From contig NZ_PSLQ01000041.1 in the NCBI RefSeq assembly GCF_040289685.1, forward strand, positions 1 to 31,029: DNA of 31,029 bases, written 5' to 3'. A model generated the notes under the pieces. It was not told the DNA's origin and made no database searches. It was given only the letters and a program-made list of their open reading frames with translations. The number at the start of each line of letters is the position of its first letter. Position 1 is the first letter of the stretch. The translations under genes and the position numbers were made by a program. This document shows positions 1 to 7,889 of the stretch, piece after piece. Origin of the DNA: Pyrinomonas sp040289685. Lineage in GTDB: Bacteria > Acidobacteriota > Blastocatellia > Pyrinomonadales > Pyrinomonadaceae.

Positions 1-44
1 TTATCTTGGCTCTCTCGCTCTTTACGGGCGATCTCAAACCGATT

Positions 45-1319
45 TTACGGAACGTCTATTTCGCGTCCGCCCTTATGACTCGGTCGCGGCATGTCGTTCG
101 GGACGGAAGGGGCTGGCGGCGCAGTGGGCGTTGCTGGAACAGCGGCGGGGGCCGCTTCGCTGGCGCGCGTGCGGGCTGGAATATCAACGGGGCGACCGCC
201 TACTCCGCCTTCCATCTCGATCCCTCGCTCTATCGCCCGCGTTCGCAGATCGCGGTCGAACCGTTCGATGCCTTGCATGTGCCGCTCCAATTGTTCGGCA
301 GGAAGCGGTCGCGTTTCCAGCGTTTCGGCGGGCATCTTATGCGGCACGCCTCGGTCGGGCGGAGCGACCGACGGATTAGGCGTTGGCCGCGCAATTTGCA
401 GCGGATTGGCTTGCGGCAGTTCGGGGCGCGCATAGTACCACGGGATGCCGAAGCCGTTGCGGTAGCCTATTCCGTAAGGCGAAGACCAAGAGGAGTAGAA
501 CGGCAGGAACGTGTAGCAATCGAGGCCGCGGTCGTAGATCCAGAGGCCGAAGTACGGAGCGCGTCCGTAGCCCCACGCGCCGCTTCCGCGGAAGCTCCAA
601 AAGGCCATGTTGATTGTACGCTCCGAGAGGCGACGGTTGGCCTGTGCCAATAGCTCGGCTCGTTCACGGCTCCATAGGTCGAACGAATCGCGTTGCTTTT
701 TGTCAAACTTCACAGGGGCGGCCATCCCGCTGGCGAGCTTCCGTCCGTCTTTGACCTCAACGCCGTTGACCAGGACCTTGCCTTTGTAGACCGCTACTTC
801 CGTTTGTCCATCGGCCGCGACGTCGATGCGATACAAGCCGTTGCGATCGATGACGATCTCCGATTGCGGCGTCGTCGCGTGCAGGCGAAGGCGCGCGCCG
901 CTCGCTCCCGTGATCTCGATGATGACGCTGCCGCGTTGAATCTTGATTCGCAAATCGTCGAGCGAGGCGTTGGAGAGTTCGAGTTCGGAACCTCCTGACA
1001 TGCGCAGGTACGAACCCGGATTGAGCAACATCTCGACTCGTCCGTCGTCGCGCGTGCGGATGACATCGCCTGAGTCGAGCGCAAAGCGGGCGGAAAGCAT
1101 CTGCCACCTGCCGTCGCGTTGATACTCAGCCACTCCGAAGACCGCATTGACGCGGCCAGCTTTGGCCGAGATCAAGTAGTGTTCTGGCATGTGTGTTTCC
1201 GGCGAGCGTGGAAGCCTTTTTTGTTGATCGCGCTCGATGTTGGCATCTTGCGCACGTGCTGCTTGAAACGTTCCAACGAGGGCGAAGACTAAAAGACAAG
1301 GAACGAATTTGGCGCGCAT
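45..1319 (-). CDS. FecR-domain secreted/envelope protein
   Basis: The 424-residue protein opens with a signal peptide (basic MRAK, hydrophobic core, cleavage near ARAQD). A FecR-type beta-rich domain follows at about residues 45-190 (GDVIRTRDDGRVEMLL, a block of inhibitor-type strands). After it come a short charged helical part, an aromatic-rich stretch (about 240-300, many W/Y/F/G) and a proline-rich tail. FecR domains are known from anti-sigma/iron signalling, but no sigma factor or transmembrane anti-sigma module is adjacent, so the role is probably structural or sensory in the periplasm (inference). I chose ATG at 1319 because AAAGGAG lies about 9 bases upstream; a TTG three codons earlier would sit directly against that Shine-Dalgarno. 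It follows the TonB receptor on the same strand but has its own promoter, and a terminator separates the two. Confidence 0.85.
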   Translation of the reverse strand: MRAKFVPCLLVFALVGTFQAARAQDANIERDQQKRLPRSPETHMPEHYLISAKAGRVNAVFGVAEYQRDGRWQMLSARFALDSGDVIRTRDDGRVEMLLNPGSYLRMSGGSELELSNASLDDLRIKIQRGSVIIEITGASGARLRLHATTPQSEIVIDRNGLYRIDVAADGQTEVAVYKGKVLVNGVEVKDGRKLASGMAAPVKFDKKQRDSFDLWSRERAELLAQANRRLSERTINMAFWSFRGSGAWGYGRAPYFGLWIYDRGLDCYTFLPFYSSWSSPYGIGYRNGFGIPWYYARPELPQANPLQIARPTPNPSVAPPDRGVPHKMPAETLETRPLPAEQLERHMQGIERFDRDLRTRAIERGIEMEGGVGGRPVDIPARTRASEAAPAAVPATPTAPPAPSVPNDMPRPSHKGGREIDVP

Positions 1320-1384
1320 CGTTATCAACTCCTTTCACACCGCGCTGGTCGCAAGTGTAGCGGAATTTTCATCCTTTAGAACGG

Positions 1385-1413
1385 ATTATATGCTGCAAAG
1401 AACGATTTGGAAA
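1385..1413 (-). promoter_or_regulatory. Sigma70-type promoter of the FecR gene
   Basis: On the minus strand TTTCCA (1413-1408) and a perfect TATAAT (1390-1385) are separated by 17 bases. Transcription would begin near 1378, giving a leader of about 59 bases before the ATG at 1319. The -10 is consensus and the -35 matches 4 of 6. Confidence 0.6.
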
Positions 1414-1743
1414 GAGAAAAGATGCGATCGAGACGCGGATTTCTGACAGTGGGCGAAAGCGGGGATTCAAGCGTCCACGGAGCGAATTCAAAGTCGATTA
1501 AATGGGCGAGAACTTTTCCAGAAGGACAGTCAACTTGTGTACAAAGGTGGGGATCTATGGAACGGATTCAAAAGAGCTCATCCTCGACGGCTATTGACGA
1601 CCGCGCGGCATGTGCAGAAACGAGGATCTAATGAAACCGCTCCAAAAAGAGCTGAGCGCTAAGGTCATGCCCGGCGGGTTGAGCGCGGGACGAGCGCCTT
1701 TTGGGACGAATCTCAGCGCGCTTCAGCCCTAGCGAACGAACGC
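1414..1743. other. Intergenic region with only doubtful small ORFs
   Basis: This spacer between the FecR promoter and the TonB receptor terminator looks less GC-rich than its surroundings. It contains a plus-strand open frame from ATG 1422 to TAA 1631 (69 residues), whose stop overlaps the ATG of a second 33-residue frame (1631-1732; TAATG junction). A GAGG lies a few bases before that second ATG. Codon use in the first frame is unlike the neighbours (many A/T third positions) and neither peptide resembles a family I know. I therefore treat both as unproven. Confidence 0.4.
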
Positions 1744-1776
1744 AAAAAAAGCGCGGCTTCGCGCGCGAAGCCGCGC
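1744..1776 (-). terminator. Rho-independent terminator of the TonB receptor gene
   Basis: An 11-bp perfect stem (arms 1751-1761 and 1766-1776, loop CGCG) is followed on the minus strand by seven T (1750-1744). It lies about 23 bases beyond the receptor stop codon. This is a textbook intrinsic terminator and isolates the receptor gene from the FecR gene. Confidence 0.92.
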
Positions 1777-1798
1777 CCAAGTTGCTTCGACTCGGAGG

Positions 1799-4700
1799 TT
1801 AAAACCCTAGCCTCAATCCCAGACGGAAGAATCGCGGGTAGTGCAAACCGCTCGTACCGGTGATCGAGCCGAAGTTGGTGCTCGTGATGCTGCCGTCCGG
1901 GTTGGCGAAGACCGGCGTGTTGGTCAAATTGATCGCGTCGGCGCGTAGTTGCAGGTCAACGCGCTCGCTGAGCGGAAGGCGGCGAAAGACGCCGAAATCC
2001 CAGCGGAAGAAGCCGGGACCGCGTAGGATATTGAATCCGGCGGTGCCGAAACGAACCTCGTTCGAGGGAACGGCGCGGAAGGCCGAGGTGTCGAAATAGG
2101 GTTGCCCTGGCCCTGTGCGGCCGTAGATTTCGACTTTGGATTTGATCAAGTCGGCGCGCTGCGTATTACCGGGAGCGTTGATTCCCGTTCCTGGTCCGGT
2201 CACGCTGAAGGGGGTGCCGCTGCCGAAGCGGATGATGCTGTTCAGTTGCCATCCGCCGAGCAACGTTGCAGCCACTCCGCCATTGCTCAGCCAACGGCGC
2301 CCTTTGCCGAAAGGCAGTTCGAGGATGTTCGTGATGTTAATGACGTGCGTGCGATCGAAATCCTGCAGCCTTTTGTTCAGGCTATAGAACTCCGGGATGT
2401 TTATGAGCAGCGTGTTGTCGCTGTTGGGCGCATAGCCGATGGCCTTTGAGAATGTGTAGTTGGCTCGCAGTTCGAACCCATTGGCGAAACGCCGATTCAG
2501 ACTCGCTTGCAACGCATCATAGCTGCTGTTGCCGATCGGCGTGACCAGAAGCGTTTCCGCCGTGCGCCCGAATTTTCTGTTGAGCGCGCGACTCGCCGTC
2601 CCGCCGCCAAGCTGCGGGTAGTTCAGCTCGCGGTAGCCGAGTTGATCGATTTGGCGCGTGCCGACGTAGCCGATCTCGCCGACGAACCCCTTCCAAAGCT
2701 GCCGCTCGATGAAGAGGTTGAACGACTTGATGTAGCCGCGCTTGAACTCGTTGCCAAGCGTATAAACGGCGACGTTGCCCGGAACTGGCACGATGCCGTC
2801 GTCGAGTCCCGGATACGGGACGGACGGAATGCCTTGCTCGATCCTCCCGGCCCAGCCGAAAGAATTTGGTGCCGGGACGACCAAATTGGAGAGGAGCGGG
2901 TGATTCGTGCGCAGCGGGCGCGCCAAGGAGTACGGATCGTTGGTGATGCCGAAGCCAGCGCGGATGACCATCTTCTCGGTTGGGCGGTAAGCGACGCCGA
3001 TGCGCGGCGCAAACTCGGTCTTGCTCACTTTGACGCCGAGGTCAAGCGGAACTTGTCCGACGCCGCCGATGAGCATGCGGTTGGTTTCAGGATCATATCG
3101 TTCCATGCCGCGCGTGGCGCGTCGCGGAATGGGGAAGTACTCCCATCGCGTACCGAACGAAAGCGTCAGTCGCGGCGTCACTTTCCACTGATCGCGGACG
3201 TAGAAGCTGTAAAGCGTGGCGCGCGTCGTGATCGGAAACTCGTTCAGTTCGAGCTTGCCGAATTGCGTCGTCAAACCCAGCAGGAAACTGGCCAGAGCGT
3301 TGTATGCGTTGGGGTTCGTGCCGCCTCGCAGCGCCGTTGGCCCACCGCCGAAATCGAATCCGCCACGCGATCCGTAGCTCGTTCCGACGATGAACTCCGG
3401 TTGCACGTGGTTCATGTTCTGTTGGTAGATGTCCGCGCCCCAACGTATGCTGTGGTTGCCGTGCAGGTAGTTGAAGTTGACCACGTACTGGTACTGGTCG
3501 TCGCTGCGGAAGTAGGGCATGTAGTTCTCTTCGACGCCGATGACCGAGTAACCTGAGATGCTGAAACGCGGGAAGCCGCTCTCGAACTTTTCGGTTCCGT
3601 TGGTGCCGGGAATGCCGAGCAGATCGAGACCGTAATTCTTCCCAATGCTCGGGTATTCGTTGTTGGTGTTCATGCGGACGAACCCGAAGACGCCATCGAT
3701 GACGAAGTTGGGATTGAACGTGTAAGCTCCGCCGAGCGAAAAGACGTATGTCTTGCCGAACCCGGCTCCAGCGTTGGCGCGCCCGTCAATCCGTGGCCCT
3801 TCGATCTGTGGCCCAAAGGCGACCGGATTGTCGACCTGAAAGTCAAGCATGCTGAAGCGACCGAACATGTTGAAGCTTTCGGTGATGTTCCAATTGACTT
3901 TGCTGTCGATGGTATGACGGTCGAAGACCTGCGAGCCGGAGGCGAAGTAGTTGTTGAACTCGCCCGGCTGGTTGGGAAGCGGCAGCAACGACAGGATCTT
4001 CCTCGAGATCGGATTGATGCGCTCCGGACAGATGACGTTCTGCACGCCGTTGCAACTGATGATCTGCCTGCCTGATCCGTCGGCGTTGCCCGTCGCCGGA
4101 TCGTAGATCACCACCGGCTGCCCGTTTACCACGAGATCGCGAAAGTCGCCGCTTCTGACTTTGGCCGTCGGAACGGAGAAGTTATCGCGTTGGACATTGC
4201 GCCGGTCAAACGTCCCTTCGTAGCTGACGAAGAAGAAGAGCTTGTCGCGCTTGATCGGACCGCCCAACGTGCCGCCGAATTGGTTGTAAACGAGCTTCGG
4301 TTTGTCGCGCTCGGGACCGCTGAAGCGATAAGGCTTCGCCGACAGGTGCTGGTTAGTGTGATACTCGAAGGCCGAACCGTGGAAATCGTTGGTGCCGCTT
4401 TTGATCTGCACGTTGATCGCAGCGCCGCCGGCTAACCCTTGTTCCGCATCGAAACTGTTGGTGACGACGTTGACCACTTGGATCGACTCAAGCGCCGGAA
4501 CGTAGGCCGTGATGTGCGGCAGCCAGATGTTGGTCGCGCTCGCCCCGTCGATGCGCGTGTTGTTGATGCTGCTCGACGCGCCGTTGACGTGGAACTGAAG
4601 CGAGCGCGAAGGGTTGGACCCGACCGAATGGGGTTCGCCCGTGATCATGAATCCGGGCAACGTGGCGAACAGGTGCTGGTAGTTCCTGCCTAACGGAACG

Positions 4701-5170
4701 GGCAGATTCTCCAGCGCGCGGTTGTTCAACTCGCCTTTGACCTCTGCCGTATCGGTCTGTAATTGCGGTGTGTCGGTCGTCACCGTCACCGTCTCGGTGA
4801 CCGTGCCAACTTCCATCGTGATGTCGACCCGCGTGACGTTGTTGATCGTAACGGGCACGTCCGTGCGCGTGAAGGTCTTGAATCCCGCGTGGTTGACCTT
4901 GACGGTGTAGTTGCCAGTTGGCACCGTGGCGAAAGTGTAATTGCCGGATTCATCCGTCACCGCATCTCGTGAAAGACCAGTCTGATTGTTCGTGATCGTC
5001 ACGGTTGCCCCGGCGATGCTCGCGCCGTTCGGGTCGCGAACGTTGCCCGTGATAGATCCATAAAGGACTTGCGACTCTGCGGGGGAGAAGAACAGCAACA
5101 GCGAAGCGATGGTTGCCGTGCAGCGAAGAGCCGCCCGGCCTGCGTTCATGAATGGTCGGAAGGTGAACAT
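1799..5170 (-). CDS. TonB-dependent receptor, Oar-like, with carboxypeptidase regulatory-like domain
   Basis: This 1123-residue outer-membrane protein would import a large substrate using TonB energy. The order is: signal peptide (hydrophobic ATIASLLLFFSPAESQ), an Ig-like carboxypeptidase-regulatory domain (about 35-115, GSITGNVRDPNGASIAGA, then SGNYTFATVPTGNYTV), a plug domain (about 135-260), and a long beta barrel. It ends in an aromatic outer-membrane signature (FFRLGLRLGF). The length is typical of the Acidobacteria Oar/TonB family, for which polysaccharide or peptide uptake is often suggested; the substrate here is unknown. I chose ATG 5170 because GGAGG (5185-5181) precedes it and the signal peptide follows at once. 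A longer open frame to 5308 adds 46 residues with no signal-peptide character. It is monocistronic judging by the terminator. Confidence 0.93.
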   Translation of the reverse strand: MFTFRPFMNAGRAALRCTATIASLLLFFSPAESQVLYGSITGNVRDPNGASIAGATVTITNNQTGLSRDAVTDESGNYTFATVPTGNYTVKVNHAGFKTFTRTDVPVTINNVTRVDITMEVGTVTETVTVTTDTPQLQTDTAEVKGELNNRALENLPVPLGRNYQHLFATLPGFMITGEPHSVGSNPSRSLQFHVNGASSSINNTRIDGASATNIWLPHITAYVPALESIQVVNVVTNSFDAEQGLAGGAAINVQIKSGTNDFHGSAFEYHTNQHLSAKPYRFSGPERDKPKLVYNQFGGTLGGPIKRDKLFFFVSYEGTFDRRNVQRDNFSVPTAKVRSGDFRDLVVNGQPVVIYDPATGNADGSGRQIISCNGVQNVICPERINPISRKILSLLPLPNQPGEFNNYFASGSQVFDRHTIDSKVNWNITESFNMFGRFSMLDFQVDNPVAFGPQIEGPRIDGRANAGAGFGKTYVFSLGGAYTFNPNFVIDGVFGFVRMNTNNEYPSIGKNYGLDLLGIPGTNGTEKFESGFPRFSISGYSVIGVEENYMPYFRSDDQYQYVVNFNYLHGNHSIRWGADIYQQNMNHVQPEFIVGTSYGSRGGFDFGGGPTALRGGTNPNAYNALASFLLGLTTQFGKLELNEFPITTRATLYSFYVRDQWKVTPRLTLSFGTRWEYFPIPRRATRGMERYDPETNRMLIGGVGQVPLDLGVKVSKTEFAPRIGVAYRPTEKMVIRAGFGITNDPYSLARPLRTNHPLLSNLVVPAPNSFGWAGRIEQGIPSVPYPGLDDGIVPVPGNVAVYTLGNEFKRGYIKSFNLFIERQLWKGFVGEIGYVGTRQIDQLGYRELNYPQLGGGTASRALNRKFGRTAETLLVTPIGNSSYDALQASLNRRFANGFELRANYTFSKAIGYAPNSDNTLLINIPEFYSLNKRLQDFDRTHVINITNILELPFGKGRRWLSNGGVAATLLGGWQLNSIIRFGSGTPFSVTGPGTGINAPGNTQRADLIKSKVEIYGRTGPGQPYFDTSAFRAVPSNEVRFGTAGFNILRGPGFFRWDFGVFRRLPLSERVDLQLRADAINLTNTPVFANPDGSITSTNFGSITGTSGLHYPRFFRLGLRLGF

Positions 5171-5600
5171 CTTGAACTTTCCTCCAAATCGCTTTTCGGA
5201 AGTATGGCGAAGAGGGGGTATGAGAGCTTCGGGACGGAATTTGTCCTTTCTTTGTACAAAATGCCCATGTTGGTTCCCGTATCCCATCGCTTGGTCATCA
5301 GCGGTCAATCAGCAACGGTGGACGATCCGCATCGCTTTCGGCAAGCGCGCTCTGTGAAGAGATCGTTCAAACGAAAAGCTCCCAGCTCGCGGCTAAACGT
5401 CAAAGAGACGTCGCACGGGGAGAAGAAGAGCGCCCGAAAGGGGAAAGAGGGCGATTTTCGCGCTTTCTCTCGGACTTCACTGCAACCCGAAACGGCGCTT
5501 GCTGCTTCCCGTGCCACAGACGCCTGTGACGCGCTGAGTGTGGTGCGCGTTCGTGGCGACGAGCCTCGTGAAGCGTTGCGCGTGCTAGGCGTCTGTTTTC
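5171..5600 (-). promoter_or_regulatory. Long leader (about 430 nt) of the TonB receptor mRNA, 5' end structured
   Basis: The predicted transcript start (about 5600) leaves some 430 bases before the receptor ATG. I find no convincing gene in this interval. The RNA would begin with a perfect 10-bp stem: ACAGACGCCT at 5596-5587 pairs with AGGCGTCTGT at 5525-5516, enclosing 61 bases. Further in, short alternative 5-bp pairings exist around 5428-5465 (CGCCC with GGGCG, or AGCGC with GCGCT). I could not match it to cobalamin, TPP, SAM or other riboswitch signatures. A regulatory RNA element is an inference. Confidence 0.45.
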
Positions 5601-5606
5601 GGCGCA

Positions 5607-5635
5607 AGTATAGTCAGACGCTCGTTTTTTGTCAA
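5607..5635 (-). promoter_or_regulatory. Consensus sigma70 promoter upstream of the TonB receptor
   Basis: The minus strand carries a perfect TTGACA (5635-5630), a 17-base spacer and TATACT (5612-5607), the strongest housekeeping-type promoter I see in the window. Initiation would fall near 5600. The next gene downstream on this strand is the TonB receptor. Confidence 0.8.
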
Positions 5636-5774
5636 TACAAAGAACAAATTCCCCCCGGTACAACCGCGGCGAGCGGCGCGACGGGTTCGTCCTTCGCAAA
5701 CGGCTGAGCTTCCGTGAGCGGCAAGCGACATTGGCACTACGTAAAGAGTTCGCAAGCGAAGAGATCGCGCCCGG

Positions 5775-5801
5775 CGTCGTCGGCTTTTTCAGCCGATGAC
5801 G
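5775..5801 (-). terminator. Hairpin at the stop codon of the sulfite-oxidase-like gene
   Basis: A 6-bp stem (5780-5785 with 5791-5796, five-base loop) is extended by four further pairs (5775-5778 with 5798-5801) past one mismatch. It spans the TGA. There is no T-run after it on the minus strand, so it may be a weak or factor-assisted terminator, or only an mRNA 3'-end stabiliser. Confidence 0.4.
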
Positions 5802-6910
5802 TTGAATCGCACGCGGTGCCAAGCGTTGTTCATGTAGCCTTTGAAGTTCCAGACGTGCTTGGTCTTTTCGGGTTGAGTGTTGGCCGCTGACTCCCACGCG
5901 CGCACGCAAGCGCAGTAAGCGCCCGGAGGCAAGTGAAGCGATACCTGCCAGAAACGCCACGTCCACCGGTTGCCTTCCGCGGAGAGATCGGCCACAGTCC
6001 AGGAGTCTCCGCCGTCGAGCGAGATCTCGACGCGCTCAATGGTGCGTCCGCCGCCAGTGAGCGCGTAACCGGTTAAAAGGACCGTGCCGGCTGGCACGCT
6101 CTCAGCTTCGCGCGGTGCGCAGATCACCGCGTTGACCGAGAGTTCCCCGAGCATCAAGCCTTGCGTCCAATCGGCTGTATCCGCCGTCACGCCGGGCGAG
6201 AAGAGTTTGTAAGCGCGCGCTTGGAAGTAGTTGTCCGATGGCTCCGTTTGGACGGTGATCTGCGCGAGCCATTTCACGCTGCGCGCCCCGATGTAACCGG
6301 GGACGACCACGCGCAACGGGAAGCCGTGAATGGGGCGCAGCGGCGCTCCGTTCATTTCAAAGGCGAGGAGGACTTCTGGACTCATGGCCTTTTCCAATGG
6401 AACGGAGCCGCCGAAGCCGAACTCTCGCTCCCCCTTGCGAACTGTGTCGAGGCCGAGAAAAGCGACATGGCGCGCATCGCTAGAGACCCCCGCTGCCGCG
6501 AGCAGATCGCAAAGCGCGACGCCGCGCCACTCGGCAGTGCCCACGGCGCACGTCTGCCATGGCACTTCACCGTCAATCCGCTTGATCGCCATCAGTTCAT
6601 GCCGACGATTGCCCGCGCATTGGAGCGTGGCGACCACGCTTCTCGAGGGAAAACGGCGGCGCAGGTCGTCGAGCGAAAGCTGCAACGGCTGCCGGACCAA
6701 ACCATCGACGCGCAAGCGATACAGGGCCGGATCGACATGGGGCACGGGCGCATGATTGCGCGTGAAGAAATCTTCCACAGGCGTGATAAAAGATGAACGC
6801 AGCGCGTCTGGCGGCGGTTCGGCGTTCAAAGGATCTTCCGCGCGGATGAGCATATGCACGTTCTTATCGAAGAGGCGCAGCAGGTCGTCTTTTGTCTTTC
6901 GATGCGTCAC
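5789..6910 (-). CDS. Sulfite-oxidase-like molybdopterin oxidoreductase
   Basis: The 373-residue enzyme has the sulfite oxidase fold without a haem domain. A molybdopterin-binding domain spans about 40-235, with the Mo-ligand cysteine at residue 98 in ATLQCAGNRR, followed by WQTCAVGTAEWRGV and GFPLRVVVPGYIGARSVKWL. A C-terminal Mo-co dimerisation domain spans about 245-365 (VEISLDGGDSW, ending VWNFKGYMNNAWHRV). It probably oxidises sulfite or a related sulfur or organic substrate using a soluble electron acceptor. I see no Tat or Sec signal, so it appears cytoplasmic. The start is GTG at 6910, with GGAGAG about seven bases upstream. No cytochrome subunit lies beside it, so the electron partner is not encoded locally. 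Confidence 0.9.
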   Translation of the reverse strand: MTHRKTKDDLLRLFDKNVHMLIRAEDPLNAEPPPDALRSSFITPVEDFFTRNHAPVPHVDPALYRLRVDGLVRQPLQLSLDDLRRRFPSRSVVATLQCAGNRRHELMAIKRIDGEVPWQTCAVGTAEWRGVALCDLLAAAGVSSDARHVAFLGLDTVRKGEREFGFGGSVPLEKAMSPEVLLAFEMNGAPLRPIHGFPLRVVVPGYIGARSVKWLAQITVQTEPSDNYFQARAYKLFSPGVTADTADWTQGLMLGELSVNAVICAPREAESVPAGTVLLTGYALTGGGRTIERVEISLDGGDSWTVADLSAEGNRWTWRFWQVSLHLPPGAYCACVRAWESAANTQPEKTKHVWNFKGYMNNAWHRVRFNVIG

Positions 6911-6939
6911 CTTCGTTCTCTCCGTTCGGGTTCGCGATC

Positions 6940-6961
6940 GTCACATTCTAGTCACATTCTA
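6940..6961 (-). repeat. 11-bp direct repeat in the sulfite-oxidase-like promoter region
   Basis: TAGAATGTGAC occurs twice in perfect tandem on the minus strand (6961-6951 and 6950-6940), about 30 bases before the GTG start. Each copy contains a -10-like TAGAAT. No good -35 accompanies either, so this may be an operator for an activator or a duplicated -10. Confidence 0.5.
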
Positions 6962-7001
6962 ACCGAAAGGAGCGGGATACGACCATGCCTCTTACGGGAA
7001 T

Positions 7002-7099
7002 CGTGTTGGCATCGAGAAGCTGAACAGCGGGCGTCGGCACGAAGCGAACGATGCGCTGAGCGACTTCGTAAAAAGCGTGTTAGCATCGAGAAGCTGAAC
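7002..7099. repeat. 24-bp direct repeat pair, offset 74 bp
   Basis: Positions 7002-7025 and 7076-7099 match at 23 of 24 bases (core GCATCGAGAAGCTGAAC). They lie in the spacer between the divergent sulfite-oxidase-like and DUF427 genes. No gene overlaps them. Confidence 0.75.
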
Positions 7100-7111
7100 G
7101 GTCGGATGAGG

Positions 7112-7199
7112 CCGAGTCAATCTCGGTTGTAGATCGTGGACGGACGGCAAGCCGCAAAGCGGCTTGATGCGTGCGACCGAGTCGAGTTCCGTTGTAGAT
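7112..7199. repeat. Second, diverged 23-bp repeat pair with hairpin between copies
   Basis: Positions 7112-7134 and 7177-7199 match at 19 of 23 bases, both ending in GTTGTAGAT, offset 65 bp. Between them is a perfect 8-bp hairpin with a three-base loop (7148-7155 with 7159-7166). The spacer 6962-7232 holds these repeats and nothing that looks coding. Confidence 0.6.
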
Positions 7200-7232
7200 T
7201 GCGTTTAGTACGAGAGACAAGGAGCGCTTCGA

Positions 7233-7709
7233 ATGACCGATCAAAAGTTCGAATCCGTTTGGGACTATCCGCGTCCACCGCGCGTTGAGCGGAGCGCAAA
7301 GCACGTGCGAGTCGTTTTCAATGGCGTGGTCATCGCCGACACACGACGCGCCGAGCGAGTGCTCGAAACGAGCCATCCGCCCGTCTACTACATCCCGCGC
7401 GAGGACGTGTGCATGGAGTTTCTGACCCAGTCGGGGAGGCGCAGCCATTGTGAGTGGAAGGGCGAAGCAACCTACTATCACGTTTCGGTCGGGGAGCGGC
7501 GCGCGGAAAATGGGGCTTGGAGCTACCTCGATCCACGCCCTGAATACCGCGCCATTCGCGGCCACATCGCCTTCTACGCATCAAAGATGGATGCTTGCTA
7601 TGTTGATGATGAGCGCGTTCAGCCGCAACCTGGCGATTTTTACGGCGGCTGGATCACGCGCGAAATACGCGGCCCCTTCAAAGGCGAGCGCGGAACAGAA
7701 GGTTGGTGA
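7233..7709 (+). CDS. DUF427 domain protein
   Basis: The 158-residue soluble protein carries the DUF427 pattern through most of its length: PRPPRVE near the start, VRVVFNGVVIADT, ETSHPPVYYIPREDV, CEWKGEATYYHV, then IRGHIAFYASKMDACYVDDE and a GDFYGGW end. The family is a small conserved beta-rich fold whose biochemical role I cannot state. ATG 7233 is preceded by AAGGAG at a normal distance. It stands alone, divergent from the sulfite-oxidase-like gene and convergent with the metallophosphoesterase. Confidence 0.88.
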   Translation: MTDQKFESVWDYPRPPRVERSAKHVRVVFNGVVIADTRRAERVLETSHPPVYYIPREDVCMEFLTQSGRRSHCEWKGEATYYHVSVGERRAENGAWSYLDPRPEYRAIRGHIAFYASKMDACYVDDERVQPQPGDFYGGWITREIRGPFKGERGTEGW

Positions 7710-7778
7710 AGAGCGTGCCCTTCACATGGCATCAGTGAATCAAGGTGCGCGCCCGATCTTGGCGGCGAACCGCGCGCG

Positions 7779-7889
7779 ATCCGGCGGTGCGAGGTTCGAG
7801 CAAGGATGCTTCGGCGTCCGCGAAACTCAGCTCGGGGCGGATTTGTGGCGATCAGGCGGTGCGCAATTCGAGCAGGGATACTTCCGGCG
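7779..7889. repeat. Diverged duplication of the 3' end of the metallophosphoesterase gene
   Basis: The last codons and stop of the minus-strand phosphoesterase (7851-7884) recur about 72 bp downstream of themselves at 7779-7812, with 28 of 34 bases the same. The second copy is outside the gene. It looks like a small tandem duplication that left a spare gene tail in the spacer. Confidence 0.55.

Noticed and set aside
2507..3556. Long plus-strand frame (349 residues) over the TonB receptor gene
   Set aside because: It is antisense to a clearly real receptor gene; long antisense frames are expected at this GC content and the product is Arg/Val/Asp-rich without family features.
5171..5600. Cobalamin riboswitch before the TonB receptor
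   Set aside because: TonB receptors often have one, but I do not find the conserved B12-box or core elements in this leader.
7247..7256. GTTCGAATCC, a tRNA T-loop-like string
   Set aside because: It lies within the DUF427 coding sequence and no acceptor or anticodon stems surround it.
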